From an uncultured Acidobacteriia bacterium (GTDB taxonomy: Bacteria; Acidobacteriota; Terriglobia; Bryobacterales; Bryobacteraceae): 64,000 bases of DNA. This document shows positions 18,346 to 26,296 of this stretch, one piece after another. Made by a program: the position numbers and the translations under genes. The notes beneath the pieces were generated by a model that saw nothing but the letters and a program-made list of their open reading frames with translations, was not told where the DNA came from and did no database searches. The DNA lies in contig CAINNJ010000049.1 in assembly GCA_903851195.1 (NCBI GenBank), positions 1-64,000 of the forward strand, written 5' to 3'. Position 1 is the stretch's first letter. Each line of letters opens with the position of its first letter.

Positions 18346-19632
18346 ATGCTTGCCGCCGCCCTGCTGATCGCGATGTACCCCGATTGGGTACCCATGCGCT
18401 GGCCTTCCGCGGACCCGAAATCACTGGAACTGCTGGCCCACACGCCTGTCAATTGCCTTTGGCTGGAGAGGCCGGAGTGGTCGTCGGACCGGGCGACTGC
18501 ATTTGCCGCCGAAGCCGCCAGAAGAGGAATCGCCACACTCGGGGTAATCCGCCGGGAGGGAGACCCGATCGAAGCGGCGCGCGCTCTGGCGAAATCCGGC
18601 CTGACCGGTGGCGTGGCGGAGGGGGAATTCGACGGCTACTCGCTGATGCTGGTAACGGGCACGCTCGCGAAGGCGAAGATGATGTACCTTGAAACCGGGC
18701 CGCGGAGCGCGCTCCGGTTCGAGGCGCCGGTGCCCATTCTGGCTACGTCGCAGGGGATGTGGCCTGGCATCCATGTGGAAAATGGCGGGTCGGCGACGGC
18801 CGGACCGACGGCGAACCCGTGGATCGATACGAATACGGGGTTCCTGCGGCATGCCCGTGCCTCCACGGAGGCTACCCTCTGGATTGCCGTGCGGCCGCCC
18901 GCGGGGAGCGTTTATCCGGTGCAGCGATATCTGCAGGCCGTGGGAGATGCCGCGATGAACGGCGCCCGCTGGGTGGTCGCTCTCGACGCCGATCTGGAGC
19001 GCCGGTTATTGGCGCGGGAGTCCAAAGCGCTGGCCGACTGGGGGAAAATCGCGGCGGCGCTGCAGCATTATGAGGATCACCGCGAGTGGCGGGCGGCGGC
19101 GCCGGCCGGGCAGATCGGCATTGTGCAGGAGGACGCGCAGGCGCGGCTCTCCGGAGGGCTGTTCGATATGCTGGCAGCCAAACACATGTCCGTGGTGGCG
19201 GTCCCGGGCGCGAGGCGCGGAGAAGTGAGCGGTGGCGGCAGGCTGGTGTTCGACGCCCCGGCTGTGCCTGCGGGAGTTACCGACGAGGACTTTATCTACG
19301 ACCCGCGCGACACCGGCGCGAACACCGTCTGGCAGAAGGTGGCCGGAGCGGTCGGAAGGCAGAACAAAGGAGCACGGCTCTTCAACGTGTCGAGCATGCT
19401 CTCGCACGTGGTTCAGTTGCGGGGACAGCGGCAGCTGGTGCTGCATCTGGTGAATTACTCGGATTATCCGACTTCCGGCATCACGGCCCGCGTCCTCGGC
19501 ACGTATCGCCGCGCGCGGCTCTACAGGCCCGGCGAAGCCCCTGTGGACATCGAGACCGAAAAGGTGGAAGACGGGACGGGATTCGCGATCGACGAAAGGA
19601 TCACGACCATCGCTACCGTCGTACTGGAATAA
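18346..19632 (+). CDS. Hypothetical protein, possibly sugar-hydrolase-like
   Basis: 428 residues that I do not recognise. The N-terminus has a short hydrophobic run (LAAALLIAMY). The body alternates in a way that suggests an alpha/beta barrel (TPVNCLWLERPEW...IATLGVIRREGDPIEAARALAKSGLTGGVAEGEFDG...PVPILATSQGMWPGIHVE). The last ~80 residues resemble the beta-sandwich found after the barrel of some glycosidases (QLRGQRQLVLHLVNYSDYP...RARLYRPGEAPVDIE). No catalytic pair can be assigned. A TATAAG/TAAGCT element ends 6-8 bases before the ATG, with no Shine-Dalgarno sequence. It is divergent from the Crp/FNR regulator at 17402-18115, which might control it. Confidence 0.7.
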   Translation: MLAAALLIAMYPDWVPMRWPSADPKSLELLAHTPVNCLWLERPEWSSDRATAFAAEAARRGIATLGVIRREGDPIEAARALAKSGLTGGVAEGEFDGYSLMLVTGTLAKAKMMYLETGPRSALRFEAPVPILATSQGMWPGIHVENGGSATAGPTANPWIDTNTGFLRHARASTEATLWIAVRPPAGSVYPVQRYLQAVGDAAMNGARWVVALDADLERRLLARESKALADWGKIAAALQHYEDHREWRAAAPAGQIGIVQEDAQARLSGGLFDMLAAKHMSVVAVPGARRGEVSGGGRLVFDAPAVPAGVTDEDFIYDPRDTGANTVWQKVAGAVGRQNKGARLFNVSSMLSHVVQLRGQRQLVLHLVNYSDYPTSGITARVLGTYRRARLYRPGEAPVDIETEKVEDGTGFAIDERITTIATVVLE

Positions 19633-19670
19633 GTTCCGGGTACGGCGGCGGCGATGAGGAGACGACGGGA

Positions 19671-19841
19671 CTAAGCCTGGGAATCGGCCTGTGAATCGGC
19701 TGCGGAATCGGTTTTGGCCGGAGCGGCTTCCGGAGAGGAAGCAGCTACAGCTTTCCTGAGCGCGGCGTGCGTGGCGCGGCGCGCGAGCTTTTGCTTTCGC
19801 ATTCTGTGATGGCGGGCCTTATCGCCGTTACGTGCAGACAT
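19671..19841 (-). CDS. Small basic hypothetical protein, 56 aa
   Basis: A 57-codon frame from ATG 19841 to TAG 19671. The first 30 residues are strongly basic (MSARNGDKARHHRMRKQKLA then RRATHAALRK). The tail is Ala/Pro/Ser/Asp-rich and ends in near-repeats (DSAADSQADSQA). The basic head resembles short uncharacterised proteins of the NGDKAR...RRK type that I recall in Acidobacteriota, possibly nucleic-acid-binding, but I cannot confirm a family. GATAAT lies at 19848-19853, six bases before the ATG, a -10-like element suiting a leaderless start. It is 59 bases downstream of the MFS gene on the same strand. The neighbouring intergenic bases hold nothing else. Confidence 0.6.
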   Translation of the reverse strand: MSARNGDKARHHRMRKQKLARRATHAALRKAVAASSPEAAPAKTDSAADSQADSQA

Positions 19842-19900
19842 ATTTCGATTATCGCCCGATTACGCCCGGACGGTGTAAGAAAAATGCCGATTATTTTTGG

Positions 19901-21208
19901 TCAGGCGTGCTGCGGCAGTTCGTCCCGGTCGATGGGAGTCACCGGATCGATCGCCAGCCACATAAAGAAACCGGTCAGATAGACGGCGGCGCCCATCAGC
20001 AGCACGGCATTCCAGTCGTGATTGCTGTAGGTCAGCACCAGACCGGCGGCGGGTCCGTAAAGCGCGCCGCCCAGGTTCCCCATCATGTTCATGGTGCCGG
20101 AAAGGGTGCCGGAGTAGCCGCCCGCCACGTCCATCACGGTGCCCCAGGAGGTCGGCATCACCAGATCGTTGCAGAAACTGGAAAATCCGATGGCGAGCAC
20201 GCCGACGAAGGGTTCGTGCATCATGGTGGCGATCACGAGACACGCGCTGGCGCCGACGAAGCCGACGCAGCCGAGAATCTTCCGGGTGGTCCTGATGCTG
20301 CCGGTCAGCCGGGTCAGCGGCGCGGAGATGAGACCGGAAAAAAACGAACCGAGGCCGCCCAGCAGCAACGGGAGCGTCTTCAGCCACATGCTCTTATTGA
20401 CGTCCACGTGAAAGCGTTCGTCGATGAAGGTCGGCGCCCAGGTGATCAGGAAGTACCAGGGGAAGCTCAAAGCGAAGTACTGCCCGCAGAGCAGCCAAAC
20501 CGTTTTAGACGAGGCGAATTTCCCCCACGGCACACTGCCATGGCCGCCGGAGCGAACGTTATGGCGCAGCAGGTCGAGTTCGCCCTGATTGACGCCTGCT
20601 TTGTCACGCGGGTCGTCGCGGAACCACAGGTAAAAGGAGATGGCCCACGCCACGCCCAGAAGACCGAAGCAGCCGAACGCCTGTCGCCACGTGAGGAAGC
20701 GGAAGAGAAAGCCGACCAGAAGCGGGGTAAAAGCGCCGCCCCACCGCGCGCTCAGCCAGATGATGCCCTGCGAGCGGACACGTTCCGATTGCGGCAGCCA
20801 GTTGGAAAACGCGCGCGTGATATTCGGGAAACAGCCGGCTTCACCCGCGCCGAAGAACAACTGGGTGACGTAAAGGGAGATGAAGTTCCACGTCATGCCG
20901 GTGAGCGCCGTGAAAGCCGACCACCAGATTACGATCCGCATGAGCACGCGCCGCGGCCCCCACTTGTCGCCCATCCAGCCGCTGGGAATTTCAAACAATG
21001 CGTACGAAAGAGCAAAAGCGCCGAAGACGAGGCCCATCTGGGCGTCGGTCAGGTGCAGATCCGCGGCTACCTGTTTGCGGGAGAGCGACAGGGCCACACG
21101 ATCTATATAAGTGACGATGGAAAGCGTAACAGCGAAGAAAATTACCCAGTAGCGAACTTTGCTGGGGCGTTCCGTCGTGCGCATTGCATCGGGTGCCGTG
21201 GATGCCAT
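19901..21208 (-). CDS. MFS transporter, anion:cation symporter (ACS) family
   Basis: 435 residues, about 12 helices. YWVIFFAVTLSIVTYIDRVALSLSRKQVAADLHLTDAQMGLVFGAFALSYALFEIPSGWMGDKWGPRRVLM is a textbook N-terminus of the ACS family (ExuT, GudP, DgoT), which import hexuronates, galactonate or similar acidic sugars with protons. The NYxDR-like motif appears here as TYIDR. Further on come FGAGEAGCFPNITRAFSNWLPQSERVRSQGIIW and a large central loop. The ATG at 21208 has TATGAT eight bases upstream, overlapping the -10 of the divergent GNAT gene. The precise substrate is not readable. Confidence 0.9.
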   Translation of the reverse strand: MASTAPDAMRTTERPSKVRYWVIFFAVTLSIVTYIDRVALSLSRKQVAADLHLTDAQMGLVFGAFALSYALFEIPSGWMGDKWGPRRVLMRIVIWWSAFTALTGMTWNFISLYVTQLFFGAGEAGCFPNITRAFSNWLPQSERVRSQGIIWLSARWGGAFTPLLVGFLFRFLTWRQAFGCFGLLGVAWAISFYLWFRDDPRDKAGVNQGELDLLRHNVRSGGHGSVPWGKFASSKTVWLLCGQYFALSFPWYFLITWAPTFIDERFHVDVNKSMWLKTLPLLLGGLGSFFSGLISAPLTRLTGSIRTTRKILGCVGFVGASACLVIATMMHEPFVGVLAIGFSSFCNDLVMPTSWGTVMDVAGGYSGTLSGTMNMMGNLGGALYGPAAGLVLTYSNHDWNAVLLMGAAVYLTGFFMWLAIDPVTPIDRDELPQHA

Positions 21209-21216
21209 AGTCTTGC

Positions 21217-21226
21217 ATCATATCCT
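21217..21226. promoter_or_regulatory. Overlapping divergent -10-like hexamers
   Basis: ATCATATCCT contains TATGAT (minus strand, 21217-21222, 8 nt from ATG 21208) and TATCCT (plus strand, 21221-21226, 7 nt from ATG 21234). The gap between the two starts is only 25 bases, so RNA polymerase could serve only one direction at a time. Confidence 0.45.
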
Positions 21227-21233
21227 GCCCACG

Positions 21234-22022
21234 ATGGACTTTCATCCGGTTGAAGCAAATTTACGCCAATCCTTTCGCCTGCTGGCCCTGGCGCGCGCCC
21301 GGGCGGACGTGGCGGAACTCCCTGGCATGACCATCGCGTCCTCCGACGTGACGTTCCGGATGTTTAACGCGGCGTTTCTCAGCGCCCCGGTGCGGACGCC
21401 GGAAGAACTGGAGTACCGGCTCGACCGGGCGCGGCGGCACTTCGAATCGCGCGGGCTGCCGTGGTCGTTCTGGTGCTGCGAAGACTGGCTGGAGAGGCGG
21501 GTTCGGCCGCGCTTGTCGCCCCTCTGCGCGGCGCGCAATCTCCGTCTGGCTTCGGAACTGCCGGGAATGCAGGCACGGGAACTGTATAAACAAAGGCGCG
21601 CGCTGCCGCAGCCGGAGGTCCGCCGGGTGGAGAACTTCTCCACGCTGCAGGATTTCCGGACCATTTGCAGTCTGTGCTTCCACGTGCCTCCGGCATGGTT
21701 CTCCGAGGTGTTTCACGACAACATCGTGACGAGCGCGCCGGATTTCGTGTGCTGGGTGGGCTACGACCAGGGACGGCCGATCGCGACGGCGGCGACCGTG
21801 ACTTCCGGGGAAGCGATCGGCATCTACAACATCGGGGTGGCGACAGGCTATCGTGGCCGGGGCGTGGCGGAGGGAATTACGCGGCACGCCGTTGAGGCGG
21901 CACAGGCAGGCGTCCGGGATCTGCCCCTGATTCTGCAGTCCACGTCGCTGGGGCAACGCATGTACCAGAAGATGGGCTTCCGTGAAGTGACGCGGATTCT
22001 GGTTTACAATTCCGTGTCGTGA
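21234..22022 (+). CDS. GNAT-family N-acetyltransferase
   Basis: 262 residues. The C-terminal half carries the GNAT core: SEAIGIYNIGVATGYRGRGVAEGITRHAVEAA (beta4 strand plus the acetyl-CoA pyrophosphate loop in the R/Q-x-x-G-x-G/A form, here RGRGVA) and QSTSLGQRMYQKMGFREVTRILVY (final strands). The N-terminal ~130 residues are a separate alpha/beta part with WSFWCCEDWL, probably substrate-binding. The ATG 21234 was chosen over upstream in-frame starts because those would overlap the divergent transporter, and TATCCT sits 7 bases before it. The acceptor substrate is unknown. Confidence 0.85.
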   Translation: MDFHPVEANLRQSFRLLALARARADVAELPGMTIASSDVTFRMFNAAFLSAPVRTPEELEYRLDRARRHFESRGLPWSFWCCEDWLERRVRPRLSPLCAARNLRLASELPGMQARELYKQRRALPQPEVRRVENFSTLQDFRTICSLCFHVPPAWFSEVFHDNIVTSAPDFVCWVGYDQGRPIATAATVTSGEAIGIYNIGVATGYRGRGVAEGITRHAVEAAQAGVRDLPLILQSTSLGQRMYQKMGFREVTRILVYNSVS

Positions 22023-22052
22023 CGCGCGCGCAATTCCCTGTGCCGGACAGAA

Positions 22053-22058
22053 TAAACT
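22053..22058 (+). promoter_or_regulatory. TANNNT (-10-like) hexamer, leaderless start candidate
   Basis: TAAACT lies 7 nt before ATG 22066, with no Shine-Dalgarno sequence in between. Confidence 0.3.
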
Positions 22059-22065
22059 AGTGCCC

Positions 22066-22947
22066 ATGCGCATTGCGGTTATTTTTCTGGCATTCTCGCT
22101 ATCCGGGTTCGCGGCGAGCACGCCCTATCCGATGAAAGGTCAGACGGTGCTGCTGTGGCCGGATGGCGCGCCGGGGTCCGAGGGCAAGACGGCGCCCGAG
22201 CGCTGGATCGAAGGCGCGACTCCCGATGCCTTCCACCGTGTGACCGACATTCACAAGCCGTCGATCACCGTGTACCTGCCTCCGAAAGAGAAGGCCACCG
22301 GCGCCGCCTTCGTCATCGCGCCCGGCGGCGGCCATCGCTATCTGGTGATGGATCTGGAGGGTGAACTGGTCGCGAAGAAGCTGAATGAGATGGGCGTGGC
22401 CGCGTTTGTGCTGAAGAACCGCCTCGCGAAAGCCGAGGGTTCAACGTATAAAGCGGATGTCGAATCGGTGGCGGATATGCAGCGGGCCGTGCGGATTGTT
22501 CGCAATCGTTCCAGGGAATGGGGTATCGACGAGTCGCGCGTGGGCGTGATGGGCTTTTCGGCCGGCGGCTATCTGGCGGCACTTGCGGCGAACCGGGGCG
22601 ACGCCGGGCGGCCCGACGCGGCCGATCCCGCCGAGCGCATGAGTTCGAAACCGGATTTCGCGGTGCTCGGTTACCCGGGAATCGCCAACTGGACCGAAGG
22701 CGTGACGAAAGACGTTCCGCCCACGTTTATTTTCGTGAACAGCGACGATAACCTGTCGGTCGCCGCGGCGGAGTACTATCTGGCCGTGAAGAAGGCGGGC
22801 GCCATCGCGGAACTGCATGTGTTCCGGCGCGGCGGGCATGGCGTCGGCATGACCGGGCGCACGGCCGACTTCGCCAAAATGCCGGAATCCCGCTGGCCCG
22901 AACTGCTGCATGCGTGGATGAGCGATCTGGGTCTGCTGAAGCGCTGA
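22066..22947 (+). CDS. Exported alpha/beta-hydrolase, acetyl-xylan-esterase-like
   Basis: 293 residues with a signal peptide (MRIAVIFLAFSLSGFAAS). Alpha/beta-hydrolase landmarks are present: the oxyanion region FVIAPGGGHRYL, the nucleophile elbow GVMGFSAGGYLAALAA (Ser in GFSAG), a late acid in FIFVNSDDNLSVA, and His in FRRGGHGVGM. This arrangement is that of the BD-FAE/DLH-like esterases often annotated as xylanase-associated acetylesterases. It probably deacetylates plant polysaccharide fragments in the periplasm. The start could also be GTG 22060. Its stop overlaps the next ATG (TGATG), which begins a three-gene overlapping run with amidase and SGNH genes. Confidence 0.87.
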   Translation: MRIAVIFLAFSLSGFAASTPYPMKGQTVLLWPDGAPGSEGKTAPERWIEGATPDAFHRVTDIHKPSITVYLPPKEKATGAAFVIAPGGGHRYLVMDLEGELVAKKLNEMGVAAFVLKNRLAKAEGSTYKADVESVADMQRAVRIVRNRSREWGIDESRVGVMGFSAGGYLAALAANRGDAGRPDAADPAERMSSKPDFAVLGYPGIANWTEGVTKDVPPTFIFVNSDDNLSVAAAEYYLAVKKAGAIAELHVFRRGGHGVGMTGRTADFAKMPESRWPELLHAWMSDLGLLKR

Positions 22948-24353
22948 TGCCGGAGACAATCTGCGAACTGAGCGCGGCGTCGATGGCGCGGCGGATCCGC
23001 GCGGGCGAGCTTTCGGCGCGCGAAGTGACGGAGGCGCACCTCCGGCGGATCGGGGAAGTGAATCCGCGGGTCAACGCGATCGTCACCCTGGTGGCGGAGA
23101 AAGCGCTCGACGCCGCTGCCGAAGCCGATGAGTCGCAGGCCCGGGGCGCCGCCCTGGGACCGCTGCACGGCTTGCCCGTGGTGCATAAAGACCTGCAGCC
23201 AACCAAGGGAATCCGCACCACGTGGGGCTCGCCGCTTTTTCGGGATTTTGTCCCGGAGGCGGATTCGCTGCTGGTGGAGCGCACCCGCGCCGCCGGGGCC
23301 ATCACACTGGGCAAATCCAACACGCCGGAGTTCGGTGCCGGTTCGCAGACATTCAATAGGGTCTTCGGAGCCACGCGAAATCCCTGGGATCTCACGAAGA
23401 CGTGTGGCGGCAGCACGGGCGGCGGCGCGGTGTCGCTTGCGTGCGGCATGGCGGCTCTGGCGGACGGCAGCGACCTGGGTGGAAGCCTGCGCAATCCCGC
23501 GAGTTTTTGCGGCGTGGTGGGGCTGCGGCCGTCCCCGGGGCGGGTGCCCGCATGGCCCGTGCCGATGGCCTGGTCGCCGCTGAGCGTGGAAGGTCCCATG
23601 GGGCGAACGGTGGAAGACGTAGCGCTGTTTCTTTCCGCGCTGGCCGGTCCCGACGCGCGGGCTCCGTTGTCGGACGAGACGCCCGGGGCCGTCTTCGCGG
23701 GAGATCTGAGCCGCGATTTCAGAGGCGTGCGCGTGGCCTGGTGGAAAGATCTGGGCGGCGTTCCGGTGGATCCGCAGGTGCGGCGGATTACCAACGCGCA
23801 GCGCACGGTTTTTGAACAACTGGGCTGCATCGTGGAAGAAGCCGAGCCCGATTGGGCCGGCGTGGACGAAACCTTCCGCACGCTCCGGCTCTGGGCCCGC
23901 GAACTCCAGATGGGCGAACTGGTGAAACAGCACCCGGAGTTCATTAAAGAAACGATCCGGTGGGAGGTGGAGCAGGCGACCGGCCTGACCGCGCACGACG
24001 CCGGTGTCGCGCTGCTGCGGCAGACCGAAATCTATCACCGGATGCGGCAGTTCCTGTCGCGTTATGAGTTCTTCGTGCTGCCCGTCAGCCAGGTGCCGCC
24101 ATTCGATGTAACGACGGAATACCCGGCGGAAATTGACGGCGTCCGCTTGGACACCTACATCGACTGGATGAAGAGCTGTTACTACATCTCCCTGACCGGC
24201 GCGCCCGCCATGTCCGTGCCGTGCGGCTTCACTGCGGAGGGGCTGCCGGTGGGGATCCAGATCGTGGGCCGGCATCGCGACGACTTCGGTTTGCTGCAGA
24301 TGGCGCATGCGTTCGAGCAGGCAGTCGGGATTCAGGGGAGACCAAATCTTTGA
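22947..24353 (+). CDS. Amidase-signature family hydrolase
   Basis: 468 residues spanning the amidase signature family. The Ser-cisSer-Lys triad is visible: Lys in LPVVHKD, the cis-Ser in KTCGGSTGGGA, and the nucleophile Ser in DGSDLGGSLRNPASFCG. The C-terminal part, DWMKSCYYISLTGAPAMSVPCGF...GLPVGIQIVGRHRDDFGLLQMAHAFE, is also typical. It hydrolyses a carboxamide (GatA-like fold, but no gatB or gatC nearby, so not a tRNA amidotransferase). It is translationally coupled to the esterase upstream (TGATG) and to the SGNH gene downstream (TTGA). No signal peptide is seen. Confidence 0.9.
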   Translation: MPETICELSAASMARRIRAGELSAREVTEAHLRRIGEVNPRVNAIVTLVAEKALDAAAEADESQARGAALGPLHGLPVVHKDLQPTKGIRTTWGSPLFRDFVPEADSLLVERTRAAGAITLGKSNTPEFGAGSQTFNRVFGATRNPWDLTKTCGGSTGGGAVSLACGMAALADGSDLGGSLRNPASFCGVVGLRPSPGRVPAWPVPMAWSPLSVEGPMGRTVEDVALFLSALAGPDARAPLSDETPGAVFAGDLSRDFRGVRVAWWKDLGGVPVDPQVRRITNAQRTVFEQLGCIVEEAEPDWAGVDETFRTLRLWARELQMGELVKQHPEFIKETIRWEVEQATGLTAHDAGVALLRQTEIYHRMRQFLSRYEFFVLPVSQVPPFDVTTEYPAEIDGVRLDTYIDWMKSCYYISLTGAPAMSVPCGFTAEGLPVGIQIVGRHRDDFGLLQMAHAFEQAVGIQGRPNL

Positions 24354-25645
24354 GACTTTTCACATGGTTGCTGCTTGCGGGAATGCTGGCGATGAGCGCG
24401 CCTGCTGCGGACAAGTGGGTAGCCGCGTGGACCGGCGCTTCCCACGGTCCATATCCTTCGGGCAATGCTGTCGCGCAGCCGGATCTCGCGGCGCTGCTGC
24501 CCGGCGCGGTGGCGAATGACCAGAGTTTCCGCCTGATCGTGCGGCCCGGCCTCTGGGGAAGCCGCGCGCGGATCCGCCTCAGCAATGTGTTCGGCTCGCA
24601 GCCTGTCACGCTGGACGGCGTCTTCATCGGCGTTCACGGCATGGGCGGTAGTCTGGTCCCGGGCACGAACCGCCCCGTCAAGTTCGCGGGCGGCAAGACC
24701 GGCGTGACCATTGCGCCCGGAGCGCTGGTCTGGTCGGAAGCCGTCGACTTGCCGTTCGTGAAGAAGGCGGCCAGCGCCGAATGGATGGGCCGGAAGCTGG
24801 CGGTCAGCTTTCATGTGGCCGGCAAATCCGGACCGATGACCTGGCACGCCAAGGCCATGCAGACGTCTTACCTCTCGCGGCCTGGCGGCGGGTCGCACGG
24901 CGCGGAAGAGAGCGCGGACGGCTTTCCGTTTTCCACCACCTCCTGGTACTTCCTGGACGCCGTGGAATTGATGGCTCCGGCCGCCACGCAGGTGGTGATG
25001 GGCTTTGGCGACTCCATCACGGACGGCACGAATTCCACCCTCAACGGCGACGACCGCTGGCCGGATTTTCTGGCGCAACGCCTGCACGCTGCGTTCGGTG
25101 CGCGGGTGACAGTGGTGAACGCGGGCATCGGCGGGAATCAGGTGGTGGGACCGCCCACCTATGACCCGGCCAAACCGATCGGCGGCGGGCCTTCCGCGCT
25201 GGAACGTCTGGAACGCGACGTTCTGACGGTTTCCGGGGTCACCACGGTGGTCTGGCTGGAGGGGATCAACGACCTGGGCGCGGCGAAGGCTTCGGCGGAA
25301 GACGTGATCGAGGGTTTTCGGCGTGGGGTGGAGAGGCTGCACGCGAAAGGGATTCGCGTGGTTGGGGCGACCATCACGTCGGCCCTGAACAGCACGCCGG
25401 CGCAGGGGACAGCCGAGGTGGATGCGAAGCGGAAGGCGATCAACGAATTCATCCGGCACGGCGGTGTGTTCGACGGTGTGGCGGATTTCGATGCGGCCAC
25501 GCTCGATCCGCAAACCGGGGCGTTGCGCGCCGAGTTCCGCCCGGGCAGTTCCGTGGGCGGGCCAGGCGACGGACTGCATCCGAACCGCGCCGGTTATCAG
25601 GCGATGGCGAACAGCATCGACTTAAAGACGCTCCTACCGCGCTGA
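24350..25645 (+). CDS. Exported SGNH/GDSL hydrolase
   Basis: 431 residues with a signal peptide (MRLFTWLLLAGMLAMSAPAA). An N-terminal beta-sandwich (WVAAWTGASHGPYPS...RARIRLSNVFGSQPVTLDGVFIG) precedes an SGNH domain: block I GFGDSITDGTNS (Ser), Gly in NAGIGGNQVVG, Asn in WLEGINDLG, and the Asp/His pair in GDGLHPNRAGY. Members of this layout are annotated as lysophospholipase or rhamnogalacturonan-acetylesterase-like enzymes. I used TTG 24350, which overlaps the amidase stop as TTGA and is preceded by GGGGAG; upstream starts would lie inside the amidase. The 3' end overlaps the convergent cyclophilin gene by 12 bases. Confidence 0.88.
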   Translation: MRLFTWLLLAGMLAMSAPAADKWVAAWTGASHGPYPSGNAVAQPDLAALLPGAVANDQSFRLIVRPGLWGSRARIRLSNVFGSQPVTLDGVFIGVHGMGGSLVPGTNRPVKFAGGKTGVTIAPGALVWSEAVDLPFVKKAASAEWMGRKLAVSFHVAGKSGPMTWHAKAMQTSYLSRPGGGSHGAEESADGFPFSTTSWYFLDAVELMAPAATQVVMGFGDSITDGTNSTLNGDDRWPDFLAQRLHAAFGARVTVVNAGIGGNQVVGPPTYDPAKPIGGGPSALERLERDVLTVSGVTTVVWLEGINDLGAAKASAEDVIEGFRRGVERLHAKGIRVVGATITSALNSTPAQGTAEVDAKRKAINEFIRHGGVFDGVADFDAATLDPQTGALRAEFRPGSSVGGPGDGLHPNRAGYQAMANSIDLKTLLPR

Positions 25646-26254
25646 TGCGGCCTTGACCACGCGGCGAATGGTCACGCGATTCAGCAGTACCGGCTCCACC
25701 GGCTTCTCGCCGACCGTGCGCACCCGGTTGAGTTTCGAGACAACCGCCTGCCCGGAAACCACCTGGCCGAAAATCGTGTACTTGTTGTTCCAGGAAGGCA
25801 CGGCCTGATCGGTAATAAAGAACTGGCAGGCGCCGGAATCGGGCTTCCCCGTATTCGCCACGGCCAGCCGGCCGGGACGGTCGAACATCAGGCCGGGCAG
25901 AAACTCGTCCCGAATGGTGAACCCGCAGTTGTGCGTGCCCAAACCGGTGGGATCGCCCGACTGAATCATCTCTTCGCGGACGATGCGGTGGAAGGTGATG
26001 CCGTTGAACATGGCGCGCTTCACCCAGCCTTTGACCTTGGGATCCCACCAGGGCTTGACACCCGTCGCCAGGCCGACGAAGTTATTCACCGCCAGAGGCG
26101 TGTATTTCTCATAAAGCACGGCCGTGAAGGAGCCTTGCGGCGTATCGAAAACGGCGTAAAGGCCCGGTTTGAGCTCGGCATCCGGCTGCGCCTGCGCCAG
26201 GCCGGCAAGCGCGAACAGCAGAGCGGCAAGGCCCGGAATGAACGGTTTCCCCAT
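25634..26254 (-). CDS. Cyclophilin-type peptidyl-prolyl cis-trans isomerase, exported
   Basis: 206 residues: signal peptide (LAALLFALAGLAQAQ), then a cyclophilin domain. FNGITFHRIVREEMIQSGDPTGLGTHNCGFTIRDEF contains the FHR active-site Arg and the Q-S/G-GDP motif. GRLAVANTGKPDSGACQFFITDQAVPSWNNKYTIFGQVVSG is the PNSxGSQFFI...FGxV core, with Ala-Cys-Gln in the usual Gly-Ser-Gln position. It should assist folding in the periplasm. A TATAAT at 26265-26270 lies 10-11 bases upstream of the ATG. It is divergent from the beta-lactamase-fold gene at 26297. Confidence 0.92.
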   Translation of the reverse strand: MGKPFIPGLAALLFALAGLAQAQPDAELKPGLYAVFDTPQGSFTAVLYEKYTPLAVNNFVGLATGVKPWWDPKVKGWVKRAMFNGITFHRIVREEMIQSGDPTGLGTHNCGFTIRDEFLPGLMFDRPGRLAVANTGKPDSGACQFFITDQAVPSWNNKYTIFGQVVSGQAVVSKLNRVRTVGEKPVEPVLLNRVTIRRVVKAASAR

Positions 26255-26296
26255 GACTGTTCCGAATTATAAGTGGCGGCCTGAACCGGAAGGCTT

